From: Leptospira_A soteropolitanensis
GTDB lineage: Bacteria > Spirochaetota > Leptospiria > Leptospirales > Leptospiraceae
Direction: 5' to 3' (one strand)
NCBI RefSeq assembly: GCF_026151335.1
Contig: NZ_JAMQPP010000005.1
Length of the DNA stretch: 64,000 bases
Shown here: positions 16,894-26,304 of the stretch, one piece after another
Position numbering within the stretch: the first letter of the stretch is position 1
Layout of the letters: every line of letters begins with the position of its first letter
Notes under the pieces: model-generated
Told to the model about the DNA's origin: nothing
Database searches by the model: none
What the model saw: only the letters and a program-made list of their open reading frames with translations
Program-made: the position numbers and the translations under genes

Positions 16894-17772
16894 TTGATAC
16901 TTATATTTACGGAAGCACTGGTCTCTACTGGGCTTGGACACTTAGGTCGCTGTACTGCTCTTGCAGAAAAATTAATAGAGAATGGAAAAAATGTTCGGTT
17001 GGTCGTCCATACTGATGAAAGTTTTCCGAATTGGGATTTTCCATGTAAAATTTTAAAGAAGGTTTGGACTAGTGAAACAGATCTGAATGGTTTCCTTGAA
17101 AACCTTCCTGATAAAGGCCAGATTTTCTATGTAGATTCCTATTTAGCTCCTTTGAATATATATAATATTCTTAAGTCTTATTGTTTAGAGCTAATTTGTA
17201 TAGATGATGACAATCGTCTCAACTATCCGGCTGGATCGACAATCTTGAATCCAGGTTACCCTGGCCTCTTTTTAGGATATGATAAAGAAAAATATAAGAT
17301 AGTTACCGGTAAGGACCAAGTCCTTTTGCGAAAACCATTCCGGACAGTTTTATCCATTCAACAGAAAAAGAAACCGCCTGAAAAAATTCTAATCACTCTC
17401 GGTGGTTCGGATCCAAATAAACTCTCTACGAAAATTTTAGAAATATTGGTTAATAAATTTCCAAAAATAGAAAAACATTTAGTGATTGGCCCTGGTTTTA
17501 TAAATGCGCTTGAGCTGAAAAATTTGTCAGATCAGAAAACTTATTTCTATAAAAACTTAAATGCAGAGAAGATGTGTGAGCTAATGTTAAATGTCGATTT
17601 TGCTATCACTGCTGGCGGACAAACCACTTACGAATTAGATCGCTGCGGTGTTCCTATGATAGTGATTGAAACAGCTGAAAACCAAAAAAATAATATTAAA
17701 GGATTTGTTGAATTCCAGGGTGTGCGAGAAATTAAAAAAGACCAATTGGAAAGGATTGGAGAATTCCTTTGA
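16894..17772 (+). CDS. pseG: UDP-2,4-diacetamido-2,4,6-trideoxy-beta-L-altropyranose hydrolase (PseG)
   Basis: A 292-residue GT-B-fold nucleotide-sugar hydrolase that removes UDP from the diacetamido sugar so that PseI can condense it. The glycine-rich N-terminal loop carries the key histidine in GHLGRC (15-20). The C-terminal nucleotide-binding region includes ITLGGSDPNKLS and AGGQTTYELDRCGVP. The start is TTG with weak spacing from the hisF stop. It overlaps pseH by four bases (TTGA), keeping the order pseG-pseH-pseI. Confidence 0.88.
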   Translation: MILIFTEALVSTGLGHLGRCTALAEKLIENGKNVRLVVHTDESFPNWDFPCKILKKVWTSETDLNGFLENLPDKGQIFYVDSYLAPLNIYNILKSYCLELICIDDDNRLNYPAGSTILNPGYPGLFLGYDKEKYKIVTGKDQVLLRKPFRTVLSIQQKKKPPEKILITLGGSDPNKLSTKILEILVNKFPKIEKHLVIGPGFINALELKNLSDQKTYFYKNLNAEKMCELMLNVDFAITAGGQTTYELDRCGVPMIVIETAENQKNNIKGFVEFQGVREIKKDQLERIGEFL

Positions 17773-18230
17773 ATCTAGTTGTTAGGCCAGCCACAGAAGA
17801 TGACTGTAAACTTGTATTTGATTGGGCCAATGAACCAGAAGTAAGAAATGCTTCCTTTCATAGCGAAAAAATCGAATGGCCGGAACATACAAGTTGGTTT
17901 TTACAAAAATTAAAAAACCCTAATTCATTGATTTTAATCTTCGAGGTTGATGGATCAAGTGCAGGTCAGATTCGGTTTGATAAAAATATAGATGAAGATT
18001 TTTTTTTAATCAGCTTTTTGATAGATAAAAAATTTCGTGGAAATTCGTTAGGCAAAGATTTAATTGCAAAGGGAATTGATTACTTAGTAACGAAAATGCC
18101 GACACCTTTACTTTGTGTTGGTTTTGTAAAGAAAGACAATATAGCGTCACAGAGAGCATTTTTAAAAAACGAATTTCAGTTAGTTTCAGAATCAGATGTT
18201 AGCCTGAAATTTGAAAAAACTATATTATAG
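17769..18230 (+). CDS. pseH: GNAT N-acetyltransferase, PseH-type
   Basis: A 153-residue GNAT acetyltransferase that should acetylate the C4 amino group produced by PseC, using acetyl-CoA. The acetyl-CoA pyrophosphate-binding signature is seen in FRGNSLGKDLI (about residues 92-102), after a beta strand LISFLIDKK. The N-terminus VVRPATEDDCKLVFDWANEP is common to GNAT sugar enzymes. The TTG start is embedded in the pseG stop. Position between pseG and pseI supports the PseH assignment more than sequence alone does. Confidence 0.82.
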   Translation: MNLVVRPATEDDCKLVFDWANEPEVRNASFHSEKIEWPEHTSWFLQKLKNPNSLILIFEVDGSSAGQIRFDKNIDEDFFLISFLIDKKFRGNSLGKDLIAKGIDYLVTKMPTPLLCVGFVKKDNIASQRAFLKNEFQLVSESDVSLKFEKTIL

Positions 18231-18269
18231 ACGCTTATTAGTCTCACAAAATTTACCAAGGTAAAATAT

Positions 18270-19319
18270 ATGAATACCATCATTATCGATAAACGTGAAA
18301 TAGGAATGAATCAACCACCGTATATCATTGCTGAACTATCTGCAAACCATAACGGTAAAATAGAACGTGCTTTAGAAACCATTCGTTTTGCAAAAGAAGC
18401 AGGTGCTGACGCGATTAAAATTCAAACGTACACTGCTGACACAATGACTATTGATTGCGATAAGGATGATTTTCAAATTCATGGCGGACTTTGGGATGGA
18501 TATAAGTTATACGATCTCTATAAGTGGGCGGAGACTCCATTTGAGTGGCATAAGGAGATCTTCGACTATGCAAAAAAAATAGGGATTACTTTGTTTTCGA
18601 CGCCTTTTGATGAGACTGCCGTTGATTTACTTGAAGATTTAAATGCACCTGCTTATAAGGTTGCCTCATTCGAAGCAACTGACATACCTCTCATTCGTTA
18701 CATCGCCTCTACCAAAAAGCCAATGATCATGTCCACTGGTATGGCCAACTTGAATGAAATTGAAGAAATGGTAGATGCTGCCAAAACGGCCGGATGTAAG
18801 GATTTGATATTGTTACATTGTATCAGTAGTTATCCTGCTCCTGTGGATCAATCGAATCTTCTTACGATTCCAGATATGCGAAAGAAATTTGGAGTGCAGA
18901 TAGGTTTGTCTGACCATACACTCACAAATACAGCCTCTATCGCCTCCGTAGTCTTAGGTGCCACTGTCATTGAGAAACATTTTATTTTGGATAGGGCAGA
19001 AAAAGGGCCAGATTCTGAGTTTTCCATTACACCTGAGGAGTTGAAATTACTTTGCCGTGATACAAAGGATGCATGGCTTTCTTTAGGTCAAGCAGGGTAT
19101 GAAAGAAAACCAGCCGAAGAGGCCAATGCCAAATTTAGACGATCTTTGTATTTTGTAGAAGATCTAAAAGCTGGTCAAGTAATAGAGCAAAAACATATCA
19201 GAAGGATTCGGCCCGGATTTGGCCTACCTCCTAAATTTGAAATGGATGTCATTGGGAAAAAAGTCAACGTTGATATTGCCAGAGGAACGCCTGTTAGTTG
19301 GGATTTGCTGAGGATTTGA
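18270..19319 (+). CDS. pseI: Pseudaminic acid synthase (PseI)
   Basis: A 349-residue NeuB-family enzyme that condenses phosphoenolpyruvate with the hexose to make the nine-carbon nonulosonate. The TIM barrel starts with IAELSANHNG and includes KIQTYTADTMT and VIEKHFILDR. The C-terminal SAF domain (about 290-349) carries RRIRPGFGLPP and GTPVSWDLL. The ATG has an AAGGTAAAA ribosome site, and a 39-base gap separates it from pseH. It is the intact counterpart of the eroded synthase fragment at 9107. Confidence 0.93.
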   Translation: MNTIIIDKREIGMNQPPYIIAELSANHNGKIERALETIRFAKEAGADAIKIQTYTADTMTIDCDKDDFQIHGGLWDGYKLYDLYKWAETPFEWHKEIFDYAKKIGITLFSTPFDETAVDLLEDLNAPAYKVASFEATDIPLIRYIASTKKPMIMSTGMANLNEIEEMVDAAKTAGCKDLILLHCISSYPAPVDQSNLLTIPDMRKKFGVQIGLSDHTLTNTASIASVVLGATVIEKHFILDRAEKGPDSEFSITPEELKLLCRDTKDAWLSLGQAGYERKPAEEANAKFRRSLYFVEDLKAGQVIEQKHIRRIRPGFGLPPKFEMDVIGKKVNVDIARGTPVSWDLLRI

Positions 19320-19335
19320 TTATTTTGCAATTTTA

Positions 19336-21090
19336 ATGAGTAAAAAAGTATTAATAACAACAGCCTTGGAGAGTACTTGGTTTGGTGATTCTTCTGTGGT
19401 CTTTCTCGGAGAGTGGTGTAAATTATATCATCGAAAGCGTGAGTGGGAAAAATTAAATTTTGAGGTTATTCCTTATCATTGGAGAGATAGGTCTAAGCTA
19501 AGAATAGATCACGATTATTTAAAAGAGTTCTATGAGAGAATCTTAATTGCTTTGGTTCAAAAATTAAACATTTGGCACGGACTAGAAGAAGAAGAAAAAT
19601 TTTGGCGTATTCTGATTGGTCCTTGGCTATTGACATATGTTTCTGCCATTTGGGACCGTTGGGAAAATTTGCGTATAGCTTTTCAAAAAGAAGATAGCTA
19701 TCATACTGCTGTGAGTTTAAATTCTTTGAATTTTGCTGAGCCGAGCAACTATTCAGAGTTTATGCAGTTTATCGGAAGCGATCTTTGGAATTTCCGTAAA
19801 TATCAAGAAATACTTTTGTTTCAATATAAAGAAAAAATTAATCCTTTGTCGATAGTAGAATTATTTGTATTTCAAGAGCAATCATATCGAGAATTAAAGA
19901 AAGTCGGATTAAAGCAGAAGCTAGTAAACCTGGTTGATAAAATAGGATCCTTATTTGATTCGAAAACTAAGAAAGTCCTGTTTTTTCATTCTTATTTTAA
20001 CAGAAAAAATTTTTACCTTTTGAATTTTTTTCTCAACCAATTGCCACGTTCTTATGCCAGCGAATTTGAATTTGAGATTGGCGCTCATGAGAAGTCTTTG
20101 TTTAGGTTAGAGAGTATTCCTTTTGATCCGAAGAATTCATTTGAAGTTTTCGTTTTGAATGATATTCTTAAAGAAATTCCTCAATCTTATTTGGAATCAT
20201 TTTCGGATTTGTATTATGCAGTGAGGAAAATCAAGTACCAGCCTAAATTTATTTTTACTGCCAATGCTCATTTTTGGCATGAACCTTTCAAACTGTGGAT
20301 GGCACAGACTAGCAAAGAAAATACGAAGTTGGTAATTTCTTCGCATGGAGGATCAATCCCACCGAAAATGTCTATGTTTAATCACGAGGAAGACATTTCG
20401 GATTGTATGGTTACTTGGTTTAAAGCAGCAAACCTGAAACAAAGACAATTGCCGCCGAATAAGATTATCGAAAAAAGAATTTCGAGACGTGGACGATACT
20501 GCACTATGATAGGGATGGAGTTGCTTCGTTATTCTTACCGAGCAGAAGCGGCTCCGATGTCAAGCCTTGTGATAGATCATTTTGATACTACTGTGACTTT
20601 TTGTAACTCGTTAAGTGATACCGTGAGTAAGGATTTACAGATTTGGCCTTACCCAAATCAGGGTTGGGATACGAAAAGTCGTTATACCGATATATTTGGC
20701 AGGGAAAAAATTTCTTTAAGTAAATCATATCAACATATCTATTCGGATTCTCGATTTATCGTTTGCACTTACCCGCAAACAACTTTTTCAGAGGCGATGG
20801 CATCGGGCAGGCCAACAATACTTCTCTTAATGGATTTTTTCGAAATTGATCCGGTTGCTGATGAATTGCTAGAAATTTTGAAATTGAATAAAATCATTTT
20901 TACTGATCCAATTTTGGCTGCCAATCATGTATCCTCCGTTTGGGACGATCTTGATAGCTGGTGGGAAAGCGATTCAGTTAAAATAGCGCGCGAGAAATTT
21001 AATGAAGTTGCGTTGGGTGGTCTCTCAAATAATTGGTTATTCCGTTGGAGTAAGTTTTTTAATCAGCTAATTATAGAAAGTAAAAGTTAG
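19336..21090 (+). CDS. LIC12162-family putative surface-carbohydrate transferase
   Basis: A 584-residue cytoplasmic protein matching the family first named from Leptospira LIC12162. The N-terminus ITTALESTWFGDSSVVFLGE and the nearby IPYHWRDRSK are family hallmarks. The C-terminal part has a GT-B-like donor site in TFSEAMASGRPTILL, with a preceding loop where ISSHGGSIPP suggests a catalytic or sugar-contact region. Related GT-B proteins transfer nonulosonates or Kdo. Directly following pseI, it is a good candidate to transfer the pseudaminic acid derivative, but this activity is inferred. Confidence 0.85.
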   Translation: MSKKVLITTALESTWFGDSSVVFLGEWCKLYHRKREWEKLNFEVIPYHWRDRSKLRIDHDYLKEFYERILIALVQKLNIWHGLEEEEKFWRILIGPWLLTYVSAIWDRWENLRIAFQKEDSYHTAVSLNSLNFAEPSNYSEFMQFIGSDLWNFRKYQEILLFQYKEKINPLSIVELFVFQEQSYRELKKVGLKQKLVNLVDKIGSLFDSKTKKVLFFHSYFNRKNFYLLNFFLNQLPRSYASEFEFEIGAHEKSLFRLESIPFDPKNSFEVFVLNDILKEIPQSYLESFSDLYYAVRKIKYQPKFIFTANAHFWHEPFKLWMAQTSKENTKLVISSHGGSIPPKMSMFNHEEDISDCMVTWFKAANLKQRQLPPNKIIEKRISRRGRYCTMIGMELLRYSYRAEAAPMSSLVIDHFDTTVTFCNSLSDTVSKDLQIWPYPNQGWDTKSRYTDIFGREKISLSKSYQHIYSDSRFIVCTYPQTTFSEAMASGRPTILLLMDFFEIDPVADELLEILKLNKIIFTDPILAANHVSSVWDDLDSWWESDSVKIAREKFNEVALGGLSNNWLFRWSKFFNQLIIESKS

Positions 21091-21092
21091 TA

Positions 21093-21758
21093 TTGCCAGT
21101 GGGAAATCCAACATTATTTAAGTTTAGTTTAAAATCTATTTTAGAGAAAATTGAATCTTATTTGATTCAATACGATAAGGAAGAGAAAATTCACATTCTG
21201 CTTTCCGGTGGAAATACGCCGCTTCCCATTTACAGAAAATTTGCAGATTTGAATGTTCCTTGGACAAAAGTTAATTTTTGGTTAGCTGATGAGCGATCTT
21301 ATCCCAAGGGCCATTCGGATCGAAATGAAACGATGGTCAAAGAAGCTTTGGGATCTAGTATATTAAAGTTGTCAAAATTTCATTCTTTCTCTTCGGACAA
21401 TCCAGGAGAAATGTTCAAAGAATATGAAACACACATAATGGATGTTTCTGTGTTTCATTTAGCAATTCTAGGTATTGGTGAAGATGGGCATACTGCAAGT
21501 TTATTTCCTGGAAATGATTTAGGAGAATCTGAATCGGCTCCAAATGCAATACCTGTTTTTAATTCAACGAAACCACCTTCTAGTAGAGTATCTCTTTCCA
21601 TTAAAAGAATCAATCAATCCGATCATATTTTGTTTCTAGTTTCAGGGGACTCAAAACAAAGAATTGTAGATAGAGTTCTAAAGGGAGATGATCTTCCTGC
21701 AACAAAAGTGAAAGGATTGAAAACCACAGAAATATTATATTTAACGGAAAATCAATGA
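21093..21758 (+). CDS. 6-phosphogluconolactonase-like protein
   Basis: A 221-residue NagB/6PGL-fold protein. ILLSGGNTPLPIYR (35-48), WLADERSYP and GIGEDGHTASLFPG (127-140) match the phosphate- and lactone-binding motifs of 6-phosphogluconolactonase (Pgl), including the aspartate-glycine-histidine of the active site. The start is TTG two bases after the previous stop. Such an enzyme is not usual in an O-antigen locus. It may act on a phosphosugar lactone or isomer in the uncharacterised module that follows, or may simply be a displaced housekeeping gene. Confidence 0.85.
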   Translation: MPVGNPTLFKFSLKSILEKIESYLIQYDKEEKIHILLSGGNTPLPIYRKFADLNVPWTKVNFWLADERSYPKGHSDRNETMVKEALGSSILKLSKFHSFSSDNPGEMFKEYETHIMDVSVFHLAILGIGEDGHTASLFPGNDLGESESAPNAIPVFNSTKPPSSRVSLSIKRINQSDHILFLVSGDSKQRIVDRVLKGDDLPATKVKGLKTTEILYLTENQ

Positions 21759-22633
21759 AGGTATTAGTTTTTGGTGGGTCAGGTTTTCTTGGATCTCATG
21801 TAGCAGACGCATTGAGCGATGCAGGTCATGAGGTAACTATTTTTGATTTGGTAAAATCTCCTTGGTTGCGTTCGGATCAGAAGTTTGTTTCTGGCGATCT
21901 ATTGGATGAAAAGATTGTTTCCGAAATAGTATCTGGATTTGATATCGTTTACAATTTTGCAGCACTTGCAGATTTGAACCAAGCTTTAGATAAGCCAGTG
22001 GATACAATTCGTATCAATGTACTTGGAAATACTTATATTTTAGAAGCTTGTAGAAAACATAAGATCAAACGCTTCCTATACGCAAGTACTGTGTATGTAT
22101 ATAGCCGTGAAGGTGGATTCTACAGGTGCAGTAAACAAGCATCAGAAAGTTATATCGAGGAATACCAAAAGTCTTTTGGTTTGGATTTTACGATTCTAAG
22201 GTATGGGTCCTTGTATGGACCAAGATCTGATGATTCAAATGGTCTTTATCGTATTGTAAAATCTGCTTTAGAAACAGGTCGGATTACATATGAGGGGAGT
22301 GCTGACAGTTTAAGAGAATACATCCATGTGGAGGACGCAGCTCGGGCAAGTGTTGTTGCAATGGGAGATGAGTTTAAAAACCAAAGTGTTGTTTTAACAG
22401 GGCAAGAACCTATGAGAGTTATCGATCTACTTAAGATGCTCGCAGAAATCCTAGGAAGGCCCGATTCCGTAGAATTTTTAGAAGGTGATCAAGTAGGGCA
22501 TTATGTGAGAACTCCTTATGCTTACCAACCAAAGTTAGGAAGAAAATACATTCCTCCCATGCATGTGGATCTTGGTCAGGGGTTACTGCAATTGATTGAT
22601 GAAATCAAGAATTCGTCAAAATTAGGAAACTAA
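21755..22633 (+). CDS. NAD-dependent epimerase/dehydratase
   Basis: A 292-residue extended short-chain dehydrogenase. The cofactor loop GGSGFLG is at 7-13, Asp31 caps the NAD ribose, and the catalytic Tyr123-X3-Lys127 reads YRCSK. The family includes UDP-glucose 4-epimerases and sugar 4,6-dehydratases, but the substrate region is not diagnostic. It overlaps the 6PGL-like gene by four bases (ATGA), so the two are co-translated and probably share a pathway. It is shorter than most dehydratases, which favours epimerase or reductase chemistry. Confidence 0.82.
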   Translation: MKVLVFGGSGFLGSHVADALSDAGHEVTIFDLVKSPWLRSDQKFVSGDLLDEKIVSEIVSGFDIVYNFAALADLNQALDKPVDTIRINVLGNTYILEACRKHKIKRFLYASTVYVYSREGGFYRCSKQASESYIEEYQKSFGLDFTILRYGSLYGPRSDDSNGLYRIVKSALETGRITYEGSADSLREYIHVEDAARASVVAMGDEFKNQSVVLTGQEPMRVIDLLKMLAEILGRPDSVEFLEGDQVGHYVRTPYAYQPKLGRKYIPPMHVDLGQGLLQLIDEIKNSSKLGN

Positions 22634-22680
22634 ATTTGTTTTATTTCTTTTGGATCTAGATGATCGTAAATGATTAAACC

Positions 22681-23322
22681 TTGGCTATAATTAGTTTAAA
22701 AGAATTCAAACTCATCTTTTGGGATTTTGATGGAGTCATTAAAGATTCGGTCGATGTAAAAACAGATGCTTATCTTGCCTTGTTTCCAAAGGCACCTAAA
22801 AATATTTTAGAGCAAATTAAATCACACCATTTAGAATATGGAGGGATCTCTCGATTGGAGAAAATTCCGCTCTATTTGGATTGGGTTGGTATATATCCGA
22901 CGGACCAGGTGATCAGTCAGTATTTAGATCAGTTTGCGAATTTAGTGGTTCAAAAAGTAATTTCTTCTCCTTGGGTTCCTGGGGTAGAACAATTGTTAAA
23001 GCAAAAGCTAGATCATCAAAAGTTTGTTATTGTTACCGGAACACCACAAAAAGAAATCGAAGAAATTTTACTTCAATTGGAAATTGTCTCACTCTTTGAT
23101 CATATTTTCGGGGCACCCACGAAAAAACCGAATGCAATCCAGTGGACATTACAAAACCACTATATCCAAAAGGAAGACTCTATTTTAATCGGGGATAGTA
23201 AAACAGATTGGTTGGCTGCTAACGAAACGGGTATCCAGTTTCTCCTTCGGGAAACAAATAATAGTGATTTTTCAGTTCAATACTCAGGAAATAAATTAAA
23301 GGATTTTGTAGGTTTTATATGA
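22681..23322 (+). CDS. HAD-superfamily sugar phosphatase
   Basis: A 213-residue phosphoglycolate-phosphatase-like HAD hydrolase. Motif I FWDFDGV gives nucleophile Asp15 and acid Asp17; motif II is VTGTP; motif III lysine is in TKKPNA; motif IV is IGDSKTDWLAA. A helical cap domain sits after motif I. It starts at TTG and overlaps the next cytidylyltransferase by four bases. A phosphatase just before a CMP-sugar synthetase recalls KdsC-KdsB or the NeuA-linked phosphatases, suggesting that it dephosphorylates a sugar phosphate before activation. Confidence 0.88.
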   Translation: MAIISLKEFKLIFWDFDGVIKDSVDVKTDAYLALFPKAPKNILEQIKSHHLEYGGISRLEKIPLYLDWVGIYPTDQVISQYLDQFANLVVQKVISSPWVPGVEQLLKQKLDHQKFVIVTGTPQKEIEEILLQLEIVSLFDHIFGAPTKKPNAIQWTLQNHYIQKEDSILIGDSKTDWLAANETGIQFLLRETNNSDFSVQYSGNKLKDFVGFI

Positions 23323-24053
23323 TCGTAGCATTGCTTCTCGGAAGAAAAGGTAGTATTGGTTTCCCAGGTAAAAATACATTTCCCATTATGGGAAAACCAT
23401 TGGCCTGGTACCCAATGAATATTGCGAAACGGACCAAAGAGATCGATAAGGTCTATTTGTCTACTGACGATCCAGACCTAAAAAATTTGGCAATCGCAGA
23501 GGGGGTTGAGGTAATTGATCGGCCACCTCACCTTGCAACCAAAGAAGCATTAGGTGAACATGCTTATCAACATGGATTCTCGGTGATTCAGGAAAGGAAT
23601 CCTGGGCAGACGATTGAATTAGTTGTATTACTCTTTTGTAATGCAGCCACAGTTACTTCTGATACTATATCTGAAGGCATTAAACAATTACGGGAAAATA
23701 AAGACGCAGATTCTGCGGTTACCGTATCAAAATACAATATGTGGTCACCACTGCGTGCTCGTAAAAAGGATACGAATGGTTTTCTTCAGCCATTCGTTCC
23801 CTTTGAAACTTTTGGAGACCCTAAAACTTTAAATTGTGATCGGGATTCGCAAGGAGATGTTTTATTTGCAGATATGGGAGTTTCCATTGTTCGTCCCAAA
23901 AATTTACTTCAATTGGAAGATGGAATGCTTCCGCAAAAGTGGATGGGACAGAAAATTTTACCTCTTTATCAAGAGGCCGGCTGCGATGTTGACTATGAAT
24001 GGCAAATCCCAGTGGTCGAGTGGTGGTTAAAAAAATACGGTGAGTTTAGGTAA
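23319..24053 (+). CDS. NeuA/PtmB-like CMP-sugar cytidylyltransferase
   Basis: A 244-residue CMP-sialate-synthetase-family protein, distinct from PseF. The N-terminal loop LLLGRKGSIGFPGKN (about 5-19) replaces the PARGGSK version, and YLSTDDPDL and LLFCNAAT follow the family pattern. It probably activates a second acidic sugar with CTP. It is coupled to the HAD phosphatase (ATGA). The radical SAM gene follows after five bases. Together these point to a second nonulosonate-like or acidic sugar, separate from pseudaminic acid. Confidence 0.83.
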   Translation: MIVALLLGRKGSIGFPGKNTFPIMGKPLAWYPMNIAKRTKEIDKVYLSTDDPDLKNLAIAEGVEVIDRPPHLATKEALGEHAYQHGFSVIQERNPGQTIELVVLLFCNAATVTSDTISEGIKQLRENKDADSAVTVSKYNMWSPLRARKKDTNGFLQPFVPFETFGDPKTLNCDRDSQGDVLFADMGVSIVRPKNLLQLEDGMLPQKWMGQKILPLYQEAGCDVDYEWQIPVVEWWLKKYGEFR

Positions 24054-24058
24054 CTTGT

Positions 24059-25234
24059 ATGAAAGAAATTGATCCAAAAGTTTATAAGAAACATCACAGT
24101 TTCCAGGATTTTAAAAGTCATAAAATAGGAATCATAGATTACCAAAAGGGTAGAGCCGTTCGTGTCTTAAACGAATGGTCACAGGGAACTCTTGTAACTA
24201 ACCATCCCGTTCAAGATAAGGAAAATTTTAAGGATACTTTAAATCGGGTTTTATCTGATTTAACCTCTACATCTGAGGAAGTTTTATTTAAAATTACTCC
24301 TTTTATCGCGGAGGAGATGTATACTTATAGTGATGAAGAACTTCTTCGTTTCTTCTATCATAGATACAGATATGATGTATTTCCGCAATTAGAGATGTTA
24401 GATCATTATCCTCCTTATTTGCAAATTGAACCATCTTCTATTTGCAATTATCGTTGTGTGTTCTGTTACCAAACAGATACCAATTTCTTTAAAAAAACAA
24501 CCCCCGGTATGGGCCAAATGAGTTTGGAACTTTTTAAAGAGATTGTCGATCAAGCTTCAAATAATATAGAATTTCTTTCACTCGCTTCCCGAGGGGAACC
24601 TTTACTGGCAAAAGAAATAGAAGGGATGCTTATATATGCGAAAGGTAAATTTTTAAATCTGAAAGTAAATACCAATGCCTCTTTGTTAACAGAGTCAAAA
24701 GTTCATGCTCTACTTGCGGGTGGAGTAAAAACGGTAGTATTTTCCGCCGATGCTGCAGAGGAACCATTGTACAGTCAGCTACGAGTGAATGGTAAACTTG
24801 ATAAGGTTCTGAAAAATATAGAAATGTTTCAAAATATAAGGCAGAAAGAATATTCTTCAGTTCCGATCATCACAAGAGTGTCAGGTGTAAAAGTAACTGA
24901 AAAACAGGATATGGATTCTATGGAGAAAGTTTGGGGGAATCTTGTAGACCAAGTAGCGTTTGTTAATTACAATCCTTGGGAAAATATCTACGAAGCAAAA
25001 CCCAATGGACAAACAAAAGCTTGTTCGGATCTATTTCGTAGAATGTTTATCTGGCAAGACGGATTAACGAATCCATGTGATAGTGATTACCGATCGACTT
25101 TACAAATGGGGAAATTTCCGGAAAAATCCATATCGGAATTATGGCGAATGGAAAGATACGAGGGACTCCGTGCTGCTCATAAATCTGGAAATCGGCAAAT
25201 TGTGAATCCTTGTAAAGGGTGTGCGGTAGTATAA
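24059..25234 (+). CDS. Radical SAM/SPASM-domain enzyme
   Basis: A 391-residue protein. The iron-sulfur cluster motif CNYRCVFC gives Cys129, Cys133 and Cys136, and the C-terminal SPASM-like part has cysteines in NPCDSD and CKGC (385, 388) for auxiliary clusters. An N-terminal extension of about 115 residues precedes the barrel. SPASM proteins modify peptides, and some act on sugars or alcohols as dehydrogenases or epimerases. In this setting a carbohydrate substrate is more likely. The start ATG is five bases after the previous stop. Confidence 0.85.
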   Translation: MKEIDPKVYKKHHSFQDFKSHKIGIIDYQKGRAVRVLNEWSQGTLVTNHPVQDKENFKDTLNRVLSDLTSTSEEVLFKITPFIAEEMYTYSDEELLRFFYHRYRYDVFPQLEMLDHYPPYLQIEPSSICNYRCVFCYQTDTNFFKKTTPGMGQMSLELFKEIVDQASNNIEFLSLASRGEPLLAKEIEGMLIYAKGKFLNLKVNTNASLLTESKVHALLAGGVKTVVFSADAAEEPLYSQLRVNGKLDKVLKNIEMFQNIRQKEYSSVPIITRVSGVKVTEKQDMDSMEKVWGNLVDQVAFVNYNPWENIYEAKPNGQTKACSDLFRRMFIWQDGLTNPCDSDYRSTLQMGKFPEKSISELWRMERYEGLRAAHKSGNRQIVNPCKGCAVV

Positions 25235-25236
25235 AA

Positions 25237-26301
25237 ATGCTAACGAAATATCGAAAACACATTGATGCCGTATATCGATTACGAGGTGAGTTGATTACTC
25301 GTCTAGGAAAGTTAAGATTAGATAAAAATGAACGGATAAATCGTTTTCCAGCGGATGTGTTAGAATTTTTAAAAAATAAAATCGATTCAGATTTAATAAC
25401 TGCATATCCGGAAACAGAGCCTCTTTATTTGAAACTAAGTAAATATCATAATGCGAAACCAGAGAATTTTTTAATCACAACTGGTGCAGATGGTGGAATT
25501 CGGTATTGTTTTGATACATTTGTAAATGAGGGAGATGAAATTGTTTTTTTATCACCTACTTTTGCAATGGTAGATATATATGCAACTTTATGGAAAACGA
25601 ATAAAAAGATAATTACCTATGCTAATGATCTATCTATCCAAGTTTATGATATTACTAGTTCAATTTCTGATAAAACTTCATTGGTAATCATCGCAAATCC
25701 TAATAGCCCTACCGGGAATTCACTCCCTTCCAATTCGATTCAACAAATTATAAGCAGAGCAAAGCAATTTAATGTTCCGATATTAATTGATGAAGCTTAT
25801 TTTGGGTTTTCTGATACAACGGCCGAACCTTTTTTGAAAGAATATGATAATTTGATTATTGCCAGAACCTTTTCTAAGGCTTTTGGACTAGCGGGCTTAA
25901 GGATAGGCTATTTGTATTCTAATGAATCATTAATCTCAAAAATGTATAAATTTAGGCCAATGTATGAAGTGACATCTGTTTCGTTACTATTTGCCGATTA
26001 TTTATTAGAAAATCCTGGCATAGTTACCGAATATATAAAGTCAACCAGGGATGGATTATCTTATCTGACTGGTGTTTTGGATCGATTAGGACTGTCTTAT
26101 ATACCAACTGATACAAATTTTATCCATGTAAATTTTGGCGGTAAAAAAGATTCTGCCGTAAAAATATTCGAAAAGAATTCTCTCTTAGTTAGGGGAGGTT
26201 TGCCCTTTAAGGGATATGAAAATTTCCTTAGATTAACTATTGGTCCCAAAGAGCAGATGATGATCCTTGAGAATAGTTTAAATGAAATTGTAGGCTCTTA
26301 A
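25237..26301 (+). CDS. HisC-like class I/II aminotransferase
   Basis: A PLP-dependent fold-type I enzyme of 354 residues from this ATG. The PLP lysine is in RTFSKAFGLAGLRIGY, the aspartate in ILIDEAYFGF, and the phosphate- and substrate-binding NPNSPTG is present. It most resembles histidinol-phosphate aminotransferase and related L-threonine-phosphate decarboxylases. An in-frame GTG at 25219 would overlap the radical SAM gene by 16 bases and add six residues without homology support, so I prefer the ATG. It may aminate a keto or phospho-substrate made by the module. Confidence 0.82.
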   Translation: MLTKYRKHIDAVYRLRGELITRLGKLRLDKNERINRFPADVLEFLKNKIDSDLITAYPETEPLYLKLSKYHNAKPENFLITTGADGGIRYCFDTFVNEGDEIVFLSPTFAMVDIYATLWKTNKKIITYANDLSIQVYDITSSISDKTSLVIIANPNSPTGNSLPSNSIQQIISRAKQFNVPILIDEAYFGFSDTTAEPFLKEYDNLIIARTFSKAFGLAGLRIGYLYSNESLISKMYKFRPMYEVTSVSLLFADYLLENPGIVTEYIKSTRDGLSYLTGVLDRLGLSYIPTDTNFIHVNFGGKKDSAVKIFEKNSLLVRGGLPFKGYENFLRLTIGPKEQMMILENSLNEIVGS

Positions 26302-26304
26302 CTG

